DNA of 5,929 nucleotides from Chloroflexota bacterium (GTDB lineage Bacteria; Chloroflexota; UBA6077; JADZDV01). Shown here one piece after another: positions 1-5,311 of this stretch. Location: NCBI GenBank assembly GCA_020850915.1, contig JADZDV010000523.1:1-5929 (forward strand). The letters run 5' to 3'. Below the pieces are notes generated by a model that saw only the letters and a list, made by a program, of their open reading frames with translations, made no database searches and had not been told where the DNA came from. The stretch's first letter is position 1. The number at the start of each line of letters is the position of its first letter. The position numbers and the translations under genes were made by a program.

Positions 1-126
1 CAACCCGACCCCGTTCGTCTGGCACGGCAAGCGCTACGAACGCCGCCAACGTGCTCGACAACGTCGTCTGGGCGGCTCACCAGCCGTTATGACGCAGTCT
101 CAGTTAATTGCAGCGTGACCCACTAG
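1..126 (+). mobile_element. Right end of an IS630-type insertion sequence (left part outside window)
   Basis: The segment holds the end of an IS630-like transposase frame followed by a few bases ending in CCCACTAG, then a TA at 127-128. IS630/Tc1-mariner elements insert at TA dinucleotides and duplicate them, so the edge is placed just before that TA. The left inverted repeat lies outside the window, so the right one cannot be matched and the exact border is inferred. The transposase stop lies about 8 bases from the proposed edge, which fits compact IS630 elements. Confidence 0.5.
2..118 (+). CDS. IS630 family transposase, C-terminal fragment (5' end outside window)
   Basis: The frame is open from the window edge and stops with TGA at 116-118, giving 38 residues. 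It begins NPTPFVWHGKRYERRQRARQ, a C-terminal pattern I recognise from one IS630 subgroup: an N-x-x-P-F-x-W motif followed by a run of Arg-rich residues. In the family this tail follows the DDE catalytic domain, which performs cut-and-paste transposition into TA sites; none of the DDE residues is visible here. Whether the full gene is intact cannot be judged. The assignment rests on the short motif and on the TA next to the proposed element end, so confidence is moderate. Confidence 0.6.
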   Translation, partial: NPTPFVWHGKRYERRQRARQRRLGGSPAVMTQSQLIAA

Positions 127-140
127 TATGGCTGCTGTAG

Positions 141-284
141 CCGTATCGGACACGCCTGGAAAAGCAGGAGCAGACGGCTATCCGGGGCATTCTGGCGCGT
201 CACGCTCCCCCCGGCATCGTTCTTGTAGAGGAGCGTCGCGATGCGTTGCTCCGAGGGTTTCCCAAAACCCTCGGTAGACCGTAG
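141..284 (+). pseudogene. Possible remnant coding segment, unrecognised
   Basis: A frame opening after a TAG at 138-140 and ending at TAG 282-284 translates to a plausible stretch of 47 residues, with a section reading GIVLVEERRDALLRGFPKTL. No ATG, or GTG with a Shine-Dalgarno, is visible at its head. It begins a dozen bases after the inferred IS630 edge, so it could be the 3' remnant of a gene cut by that insertion, or the untranslated leader of the following cassette. It is in the same frame as the 68-residue gene downstream, separated from it by the single TAG. I do not recognise the family. Confidence 0.2.
251..274. repeat. Perfect 10-bp-stem, 4-nt-loop hairpin
   Basis: CCGAGGGTTT at 251-260 is followed by the loop CCCA and its exact complement AAACCCTCGG at 265-274. 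No T-run follows on either strand, so it is not a typical intrinsic terminator. It sits 50 bp upstream of the start of the 68-residue gene and could act in its leader, or be a REP-like or IS-associated structure. Confidence 0.6.
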
Positions 285-311
285 CGGGTCTCAGGGAGTA
301 AAGTCTTGGGC

Positions 312-317
312 GGAGGT
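312..317 (+). promoter_or_regulatory. Ribosome binding site of the 68-residue gene
   Basis: GGAGGT lies exactly 6 nt before the ATG at 324. This decides the start at 324 over an in-frame TTG at 306, which has no comparable site. Confidence 0.75.
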
Positions 318-323
318 CGTGCC

Positions 324-530
324 ATGGCCGTGCAGGAGCGCGCGACAGTCCAGTGGGCGAGCCCTGAGCAGGGGCGCGCGCTGTTCGACGCCCAGGCCCG
401 GAAGCTCATGGACATCAGCGGCGACGAGTTCCTGCGCCGCTGGGACGCCGGGGTGTTCGCCGACCAGATCGACGATCCCGACCATCCCGAGATCATGTGG
501 CTCGCCATGCTCATTCCGTTTGGCCGGTAG
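324..530 (+). CDS. Small acidic conserved-type protein, first gene of a two-gene cassette (antitoxin-like)
   Basis: The 68-residue protein starts at an ATG with an ideal GGAGGT site. Its C-terminal half holds the segment SGDEFLRRWDAGVF (residues 32-45), then an Asp-rich DDPDHPE stretch and the ending MLIPFGR. I remember this pattern from small uncharacterised bacterial proteins, but I cannot name a family. It has no membrane segment or signal peptide, so it should be cytoplasmic. It abuts, and may overlap by 11 bp, a larger downstream frame on the same strand. A short acidic protein first and a larger partner second is the usual order in toxin-antitoxin operons, so an antitoxin or cognate-binding role is possible but is inference only. 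The gene itself looks intact although its partner is broken. Confidence 0.65.
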   Translation: MAVQERATVQWASPEQGRALFDAQARKLMDISGDEFLRRWDAGVFADQIDDPDHPEIMWLAMLIPFGR

Positions 531-1067
531 GACACCTCACCAGGCCGTCGAGTCTTTTCTCGCCCCACTCCAGCAGGCGATCTCTTACGTCGCTCACGCT
601 GTGCTCTGGGCTGATGGCCGGGAGCTCCGGACGGATCCGTCGGCGCCGCCACACTCAGTAATCCTCCAGGACGGCAACCCGGTACGCCTCCATGGCGACG
701 GTGGCATCCTGCTGAAGTTCGTCCACCGCTTCCGCATCCTCGACGTGCCGGTCGAGATGCCTGACGACACGCTCAACCGCGGCCGCTACAAGGTGAGCAC
801 GGCCGAGTACATCTATGAACTGCTCGACCAGGACGAGCGTCTGATCATCGGCTGCCACGACCACCCGGTCTTGATGTCCGAGCGCGGCGTGACCTGGCCC
901 CACATCCATCTGACCAGGACCGAGCCGCGCGACCTTCGACACGCACACCCACCACAGGCCATATCTCACAGGAGGCCGTACTGCGATTCGCCATTGTCGA
1001 CCTGGGCGTGAAGCCAGTACGCGACGGTTGGGCGAAAGCTTTCGCGGCAGCCGAAGAGAATTTGTGA
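520..1067 (+). pseudogene. Frameshifted partner protein of the two-gene cassette, function unknown
   Basis: Frame A (codons such as 601 GTG) encodes a convincing protein, roughly QAVESFLAPLQQAISYV through VSTAEYIYELLDQDERLIIG to a GVTWPHIHL motif near 882-908, then degenerates and stops at 1009-1011. Shifting one frame near 941-951 gives a sensible tail, PTTGHISQEAVLRF then IVDLGVKPVRDGW, ending at TGA 1065-1067. The shift equals loss of one base (or gain of two). The joined product would be about 180 residues. From memory, uncharacterised proteins with a TAEY-type strand, a ‘HxHP…PHxHL’ stretch and a tail with PTG…VLRF…LGV resemble this joined frame, which supports one original gene. No good start is visible: TTG 520 overlaps the upstream stop but lacks a Shine-Dalgarno, so the start may also have decayed. 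A sequencing error remains possible. Confidence 0.6.
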
Positions 1068-1132
1068 AGTATCGGACTTGGAGCTAGGGCCCGAGCGTGC
1101 CACGTCAGAGCACGCGGTACGGGCGACCCCGT

Positions 1133-1245
1133 GCAGCCTGTCTCAGAATTCGAGAATCGCTCGAAATTCGGCGCCTCGCCTTCCCAAAGGCCCCGGACGA
1201 ACGGGAACGTGAAGTGGCGGAAGCGACAATTCTGAGGCTGGCTGC
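1133..1245. repeat. 113-bp segment bounded by imperfect 18-bp inverted repeats (MITE-like)
   Basis: The left arm GCAGCCTGTCTCAGAATT (1133-1150) matches the complement of 1228-1245 at 16 of 18 positions, with the inner 9 bases CTCAGAATT identical. The 77-nt interior has no convincing frame, although it contains a smaller bulged hairpin at 1146-1169 (GAATTCGAG / CTCGAAATTC around a 5-nt loop). A non-autonomous miniature element is the natural reading; a large stem acting between the two converging transcripts is the alternative. No clear target duplication longer than 2 bp is seen. The rest of 1068-1289 holds no supported gene. Confidence 0.45.
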
Positions 1246-1289
1246 GTGTGGACACCCTTGCCAGAGGCACCGCTTCTCTCCGTAACCGC

Positions 1290-3755
1290 TCAGCTCCCAC
1301 CGGGCGCCGGGCTGCGTGCCGGGCTCGGTGATGGACTCGTGGTTGCGGGTCCGCCGAACGTCTGGATGACGTAGTTCAGCACGTGCCAGCGGTCCTCCTC
1401 GGACAGGCCGTCCTCGAAGGCCGGCATGGCCGAGCCGGGGAAGCCCTTGCTCACCCACCAGTACAACTGGCCGGGCGTGTGCTGGGTGGCGTGCAGCCGC
1501 AGGTCCGCCGGGCGCGGGTTCAGCGCCCGGCCGGCCGGGCCGTCGCCCCGCCCGAACGGCCCGTGGCAGCTCGCGCAGTTGTCCTGGTAGACCTGCTGGC
1601 CGCGCTCGATCGAGGCGCGCGTGGGCGGGATCGGGTTGGTTAGGGCCGCGGTGGGCGTGACGTCGTTCAGGAAGCCGGTCCAGAGGACGTACAGTCCGAT
1701 GGCGCCCAGCAGCGCGGCGCCGAGCCGCGGCAGGATGCCGCTCACGGCGCCCAGGGAGCGGGGCAGGGTCTGAGCCAGTCGCCGCGCGCCGACCAGCAGG
1801 ATCAACGCGGCGGCCAGCAGCTCCACGCCGGTCCAGAAGGTCGCCCCCAGCGAGGGCGCCTGGGTCGCCTGGGAGATGTCCGCGACGCTCGGATCGGCCG
1901 CGGCGATCTCCAGCGGCACGTTCACGTCATCCCGCCCGGCGATGCGGATGTGGGCCTCCACGTTCCAGACGCCCGCCATGGAGAGGTAGCTGCCCTGGGC
2001 TGTGTAGTGCCCGTCGCCGCGCGCGGTCAGGATCGCCTCGTTCTCGCCCATGTCGTGCTCGGTGTGGGTGAACCGCAGGGCGACCTGCTCCGCGTCCACG
2101 ATCGCCCGTCCGCTCGGGTCGGCCAGCGCGACGTCATAGGTGTTCAGCCCCGCCACGGCCGGGTCGACTGTCAGAGTGATCTTGAGGCCGCTGGCCTGCG
2201 TCGAGCGGGTCTGCGCCCGGCCAAGCTGGACGAGCGCCTCGCGGGCTGGCGGCAGGTTCACCAGCACGCCGGTCGCCAGCAGCACCGCCGCGCCGAGGAT
2301 CATCTCGCCCCGCACCGCCAGCCGCAGGCCGCCCGCCAGCCGCGGCGCCAGACGAGCCGCCTGGCGGGCGTTTGCCACCGCCGCGCGCGCCAGGCCCGGC
2401 CGGATGAACGCCAGGTTCAGCGCCGCCAGCACGAGCAACGGCACGATCAAAGCCAGCTTCGCGACGAGCGCCTGGCCGTACCCTGTGCGCCACAGCCCGT
2501 CGAGCTGTCCCACCTCGACCCACGCCTGGTACAGCCCGGTCAGAGCAAGCAGGATCACGCACCACAGGGCGATCTTCGAGAAGCGCGAGACGAAGCTCGC
2601 CAGCCGCGGCGTCCGCTCGTGCTCCGGCAGCCCCGCCTGCGCGACGGGAACGACCAGGCCCAGCACCGCCAGGCCGCCCAGCCAGACGCTCATCGCCGCG
2701 AGGTGCAGCCAGTCCACGGCGATCGTGAAGGAGGTCCAGATGCTGGTCGCGGCAGCGTGCGCGCCCAGCGCCTGGGCCAGCAGCAGCCCACCGGCGGCTG
2801 TCAGCGCCAGCGGCAGCTCCCAGCTTCGGGGCCGCTCGCTCCACGCGCGGCTGGCGAGCCGGCCCAGGGAGACGGCCGCCACGGCCAGCGCCACCAGCCG
2901 CGCGCCGATCAGCAGACCGCCGCGAGTAGTCAGCAGGTCGAGCAGCGTGTCGAGCAGCCCCGCCCGGCTCACAGCGCTCACCGAGAGCGCCTGGGCCAGC
3001 AGGCCGAGCAGCGCCGCGACGACACCCAGGATGAGTCCGGCCCAGACCAGCCGGGCCAGTCGGCGAGCGGGGGGCGGTGGCATGCCTGGCGCCATGCCCT
3101 GCTTGCGACCGCGCCGCTCCGGCCGGGTGGCTGGCCAGAGTATGAAGGCGATGAAGAACGGCACGCCGCCCACCAGCGCCGCCGCCACATAGCCCAGCCA
3201 GCGCGAGAGCACCGCGAGCGGGTTGGGCCGGCTCGTCTGGTCGGCCTGGCCGGCCGGCACGAAGATGCTGGCTGCCGTGGGCGCCGGCTGGTCCAGCCCG
3301 ACCGCGTAGGCAAACGCTCCGGCGGCCGTGTGCCCGTCCTCGGTCGAGAGCGTTCGCCAGGCCACCGTGTACGTGCTGTTCGGCACCGGCTGCACGTCAA
3401 AGCTCAGCGAGCGCGGGTTCTCCGCGTCGGCGACGAGCGGACCGTGCGGGATGACCGTCCCGTCCGCGGCGTACAGCGTGACGTCGCTGAAGCGCAGCTC
3501 TGGTCGCTCGGTGAACCAGAGCTGGACGCGCCCCGGCGCCACCTCGACGACGGTGTTGCTCGCCGGGCTGGAGCGTTCCAGATAGGCATGCGCCAGCACG
3601 CGCCCGGGAGCGCCCAGCCCGAGCAGCAGAGCCAGCAGCGCGATCGCCAGCGCCCGATACCGCCAGCCAGGCCAGCTCCCCGGTCGGCAGAAGAGAGACT
3701 CCGGCCTTGCGGGCAGACCGCGTGTAACGCCTGTGGTCACGCGCTGCATCGCCAC
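1290..3755 (-). CDS. CopC-CopD fusion with YtkA/FixH-like domain and C-terminal cytochrome c
   Basis: The 821-residue polytopic membrane protein should act in copper uptake or handling and probably electron transfer. An N-terminal membrane/signal segment (about 34-50) ends at VLA, placing His56 at the mature N-terminus of a CopC domain (56-152). His56, Asp140 and His142 (DGH motif) match the family's Cu(II) ligands. A CopD membrane domain follows (about 178-500), with a cytoplasmic-looking Arg/Pro-rich loop near 207-232 and the conserved HLAAMSVWLGG at 351-361. Residues 523-617 form a beta-rich YtkA/FixH-like domain containing HTEHDM (564-569). Two membrane segments (about 636-656, 675-695) lead to a class I cytochrome c: CASCH at 727-731, with axial Met777 in GSAMPAF. 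The tail is Pro/Ser-rich. It follows the 219-residue gene by 8 bp, so the two are probably cotranscribed. The start may be GTG 3755 (4 nt from GAGGAG) or ATG 3749 (10 nt). Confidence 0.93.
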   Translation of the reverse strand: MAMQRVTTGVTRGLPARPESLFCRPGSWPGWRYRALAIALLALLLGLGAPGRVLAHAYLERSSPASNTVVEVAPGRVQLWFTERPELRFSDVTLYAADGTVIPHGPLVADAENPRSLSFDVQPVPNSTYTVAWRTLSTEDGHTAAGAFAYAVGLDQPAPTAASIFVPAGQADQTSRPNPLAVLSRWLGYVAAALVGGVPFFIAFILWPATRPERRGRKQGMAPGMPPPPARRLARLVWAGLILGVVAALLGLLAQALSVSAVSRAGLLDTLLDLLTTRGGLLIGARLVALAVAAVSLGRLASRAWSERPRSWELPLALTAAGGLLLAQALGAHAAATSIWTSFTIAVDWLHLAAMSVWLGGLAVLGLVVPVAQAGLPEHERTPRLASFVSRFSKIALWCVILLALTGLYQAWVEVGQLDGLWRTGYGQALVAKLALIVPLLVLAALNLAFIRPGLARAAVANARQAARLAPRLAGGLRLAVRGEMILGAAVLLATGVLVNLPPAREALVQLGRAQTRSTQASGLKITLTVDPAVAGLNTYDVALADPSGRAIVDAEQVALRFTHTEHDMGENEAILTARGDGHYTAQGSYLSMAGVWNVEAHIRIAGRDDVNVPLEIAAADPSVADISQATQAPSLGATFWTGVELLAAALILLVGARRLAQTLPRSLGAVSGILPRLGAALLGAIGLYVLWTGFLNDVTPTAALTNPIPPTRASIERGQQVYQDNCASCHGPFGRGDGPAGRALNPRPADLRLHATQHTPGQLYWWVSKGFPGSAMPAFEDGLSEEDRWHVLNYVIQTFGGPATTSPSPSPARSPAPGGS

Positions 3756-3759
3756 ACTG

Positions 3760-3765
3760 CTCCTC
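3760..3765 (-). promoter_or_regulatory. Ribosome binding site of the CopC-CopD fusion gene
   Basis: On the minus strand GAGGAG lies across the stop codon of the upstream 219-residue gene (TGA, 3766-3764). It is 4 nt from GTG 3755 and 10 nt from ATG 3749, so it does not decide clearly between the two in-frame starts. Its position at the stop codon suggests coupled translation of the pair. Confidence 0.6.
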
Positions 3766-4423
3766 AGTCGGCCCGGCCGCGGCTCGGTGCCACGGCGCGC
3801 GACTGCTGAGCGGCCGAGCGACGGGTCGCCAGCAGGAAGCCCGCCAGGGCCAGGGAGAGCACCCCGACGACCAGCCCAGCCACCGCCAGGGTATTGGCTG
3901 TCTGCGCCTGCTGGCGCGCCTCGTCCAGCGATCGCTGAAGGTCGGCCGCCGCCGGTTCGGCGGTCGGGAACTGAAGGCTGCTCGCCGCCTGGACGTCGTT
4001 GAAGCGGCCCGGGCCAGACTCGAACTTCTCGTTGACCTGCTGGCCGTTGATCGTGCCGGCAAACGTGAACACGTAGGCCCCGGCCCGCGTGGGGATCAGG
4101 TCCGCCGTGTAGGCGCCGGGCTTCTGGAAGACGGCGCGCAGCGGGAACTCCTTCGCCTGCCCGCCGCCAAAGGCGATCGTCGCCTTGAGGCTCTTCTCAG
4201 CCCCTTCGACCGGCTGCTGAGTCGCTCTGTCGGTGATGCGCAGGTCGATGCCGTTCGGCTGTCCCTGAATGGCCGGCTCGCCGGTGAAGCCGACGACGAG
4301 TTGATACGGCCCCACATCCCGCCGCTCGTGCGCGAGCGCGGGCGTGGGAGCAAGGAGCGGCACGGCCAGGCCAGCCGCGAGAGTCAGGAAGAGCCAGCGT
4401 GAGAGCTGGTGCAGATGTCGCAT
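3764..4423 (-). CDS. Secreted, C-terminally anchored protein of the copper cluster (YtkA-like beta domain, tentative)
   Basis: The 219-residue protein has a clear signal peptide (positive N-region, hydrophobic 11-25, ALA at 29-31), so the mature protein would start at His32-Glu33. Residues 36-150 look beta-rich with repeated FxKPGAYTA and TRAGAYVFTFAG segments, the pattern of extracytoplasmic Ig-like domains such as YtkA. A charged helix (about 157-176) precedes one membrane segment (178-199) and a short basic tail, giving a type I topology. No Cys, CxxC or Met-rich copper motif is present, so metal binding would have to use the free amino-terminal His and other side chains. The gene directly precedes the CopC-CopD fusion with an 8-bp gap, which argues for a joint role, perhaps delivering copper or stabilising the membrane complex. 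The ATG at 4423 has no strong Shine-Dalgarno; it was chosen because it gives a complete signal peptide. Confidence 0.85.
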   Translation of the reverse strand: MRHLHQLSRWLFLTLAAGLAVPLLAPTPALAHERRDVGPYQLVVGFTGEPAIQGQPNGIDLRITDRATQQPVEGAEKSLKATIAFGGGQAKEFPLRAVFQKPGAYTADLIPTRAGAYVFTFAGTINGQQVNEKFESGPGRFNDVQAASSLQFPTAEPAAADLQRSLDEARQQAQTANTLAVAGLVVGVLSLALAGFLLATRRSAAQQSRAVAPSRGRAD

Positions 4424-4482
4424 CAGGAAGGTCCATTTCTTCGATAGTTCGGCGCTTGCTTAGGTGTCATCTTGCGCCCCCT

Positions 4483-4631
4483 TGTCATCCTGAGCGCCGC
4501 GAAGGATCACCCGGTGGGAGATCGGCGGACGGCGCCGGACCAACCCGGAACCCACCCTACGAACCTCTGGTTGATAAACCCCGATAAGAATGGTCGCAAC
4601 TGCGTGATCCTTCGCTGCGCTCAGGATGACA
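4483..4631. repeat. 28-nt inverted repeat pair, one mismatch (REP/MITE-like)
   Basis: The arm at 4483-4510 and the reverse complement of 4604-4631 agree at 27 of 28 positions. The core is CATCCTGAGCGC then AGCGAAGGATCAC (left arm has one variant base, GCGCC for GCGCA). I recognise the CATCCTGAGCG…CGAAGGATC theme as a dispersed intergenic repeat in several bacterial groups. The arms enclose 93 nt without a gene. Together they could form a long stem in the minus-strand transcript between the 124- and 219-residue genes, affecting read-through or RNA stability. Two copies in opposite orientation, or one non-autonomous element with long terminal repeats, are both possible. Confidence 0.8.
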
Positions 4632-4688
4632 GAGGGTTTCAGGATGACAGAGGGTCTCAGGATGACAGAGGGTCTCAGGATGACAGGG
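4621..4688. repeat. 18-bp direct tandem repeat, three full units plus a partial fourth
   Basis: Units start at 4621, 4639 and 4657 with the sequence TCAGGATGACAGAGGGTY; the second and third are identical and the first differs at the last base. A fourth unit at 4675 matches for 12-14 bases, and a weak out-of-register copy (TCAGCATGTC) lies at 4697. The first unit begins inside the right arm of the inverted repeat, so the array seems to have grown by slippage or unequal exchange from the end of that repeat. Confidence 0.9.
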
Positions 4689-4732
4689 CTTGCGTCTCAG
4701 CATGTCCGGGGGTACCGCTGTAAGGAGTACGA

Positions 4733-4746
4733 CGGGAGCGCTCCCG
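4733..4746. repeat. Perfect 14-bp palindrome
   Basis: CGGGAGCGCTCCCG is fully self-complementary, and a second perfect palindrome GTGCCGGCAC follows at 4765-4774. Both lie 30-75 bp beyond the stop of the leftward 124-residue gene. They could form part of its 3' end structure or be a protein site; there is no adjacent T-run for a standard terminator. Confidence 0.35.
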
Positions 4747-4804
4747 GAGATTGGAGCAACCGGGGTGCCGGCACGTGGCCGGACGACGCATCTCGCCGTT
4801 TCTG

Positions 4805-5179
4805 TCACGCCTGCTGCTGCGGCGGCGGGTCCAGCGGCGCGCTTTCGGCGCTGGTGGGGTGCATCAGCAGGGTGGGAACGAGCCAGCCCAGGATGGCGGC
4901 TGGCGGAGTCGGCGGGAGCGCAAAGAGCGGCACGAGCTTGCTGCCAATCGGCTCAGCCGCCTCCTCGATCGGGAGCGGCATACCCCGGATGCCCAGCTCG
5001 ACCTGATCCCGGGCGGCAAGGCCGTCCGTCTCCAGGGACAGGTGTGCATGGACGTGGGGGAAGACCGGGTGGAGCAGCTCGCCGCGGTGCAGCGCCGCGG
5101 GGCACGGGCAGTCCGTCGGCGCGACGAGCGCCAACGCGGACAGTATGACGAAGCTGGTGAAGCTGAACAGGATCCGCAC
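4805..5179 (-). CDS. Small secreted His/Cys-containing protein of the copper cluster
   Basis: The 124-residue protein has a hydrophobic N-terminal segment (3-20) typical of a signal or anchor, then CPCP at 24-27 and a dense His cluster, HRGELLHPVFPHVHAH at 31-46 (His31, 37, 42, 44, 46). The C-X-C plus five His within 23 residues is a credible copper- or other soft-metal-binding region on the outer face. A second hydrophobic, Pro-rich stretch lies near 83-106 and the tail is Pro/Gln-rich. The start is GTG 5179 without a strong Shine-Dalgarno; an upstream ATG at 5193 is in another frame. It is read in the same direction as the two copper genes to its left but is 381 bp from them, so cotranscription is uncertain. 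I do not recognise a named family; the metal role is inferred from motif and neighbours. Confidence 0.7.
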   Translation of the reverse strand: MRILFSFTSFVILSALALVAPTDCPCPAALHRGELLHPVFPHVHAHLSLETDGLAARDQVELGIRGMPLPIEEAAEPIGSKLVPLFALPPTPPAAILGWLVPTLLMHPTSAESAPLDPPPQQQA

Positions 5180-5253
5180 AACGCTGCTCTCATCGTGAGC
5201 TTACACCAACTCGGGCGCGACCGGATTGGCCACCACCAGCCAGGGAAAACCTC

Positions 5254-5282
5254 TTGCAGATTCGAATCGGGTCGATTAGAAT
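5254..5282 (+). promoter_or_regulatory. Sigma70-like promoter of the NrtR-like gene
   Basis: TTGCAG (5254-5259) and TAGAAT (5277-5282) are separated by exactly 17 nt, matching four of six and five of six consensus bases. The -10 is about 30 bp before the start codon, leaving a leader of roughly 20-25 nt with the AAGGAGG site. The minus-strand gene starting at 5179 must use a separate promoter in the same 132-bp gap, which I could not locate. Confidence 0.6.
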
Positions 5283-5283
5283 C
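5259..5283. promoter_or_regulatory. Candidate operator: two 10-bp palindromes 15 bp apart
   Basis: GATTCGAATC (5259-5268) is a perfect palindrome; GATTAGAATC (5274-5283) differs at one base. The first occupies the promoter spacer just after the -35 and the second covers the -10. Occupancy of either would block RNA polymerase, so autorepression by the downstream regulator is plausible; control of the divergent gene by the same site is also possible. Confidence 0.5.
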
Positions 5284-5300
5284 ATCTGGAGCGAAATTAG

Positions 5301-5307
5301 AAGGAGG
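5301..5307 (+). promoter_or_regulatory. Strong ribosome binding site of the NrtR-like gene
   Basis: AAGGAGG precedes two adjacent in-frame GTG codons at 5309 and 5312. The spacing is 1 nt to the first and 4 nt to the second, so 5312 is the more likely start. Confidence 0.75.
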
Positions 5308-5311
5308 CGTG

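Larger units (their letters stand above)
4424..4804. other. 381-bp intergenic region filled with repeats
   Basis: No frame here looks like a real protein. The + frame across 4626-5006 reads through the 18-bp tandem repeat as a repeated MTEGLR peptide, because 18 is a multiple of three. The stretch contains the 28-nt inverted repeat pair, the tandem array and a 14-bp palindrome listed separately. No convincing promoter was found for the leftward 219-residue gene; the only candidate, ATGACA on the minus strand within the repeat-adjacent sequence, lacks a good -10. Part of the repeat therefore may or may not supply transcription. Confidence 0.6.

Noticed and set aside
941..951. Programmed ribosomal frameshift in the cassette partner
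   Set aside because: No slippery heptamer or following pseudoknot-like structure is evident at the junction; mutation or sequencing error is simpler.
1146..1169. Intrinsic terminator between the converging genes
   Set aside because: The stem has a bulge and no T-run follows on either strand, so it is not listed as a terminator.
1097..1285. 62-codon + strand frame
   Set aside because: It crosses both inverted-repeat arms, has no ribosome site and no recognisable sequence.
845..1300. Minus-strand frame of 151 codons over the cassette tail and MITE-like segment
   Set aside because: It runs antisense to the better-supported frames ending at 1067, has no recognisable motif and no Shine-Dalgarno.
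1950..3809. A 619-codon open frame on the + strand
   Set aside because: It lies opposite the CopC-CopD gene, is dominated by Arg, Gln, Ala and Pro with no domain or membrane pattern, and is explained by the high GC of the true minus-strand gene.
4621..4706. Regular repeats considered as a CRISPR array
   Set aside because: The 18-bp units are directly adjacent with no spacers, so this is a simple tandem repeat.
4626..5006. 126-codon + strand frame with repeated MTEGLR
   Set aside because: The repeat peptide only reflects the 18-bp DNA repeat, and the remainder overlaps the secreted His-rich gene antisense.
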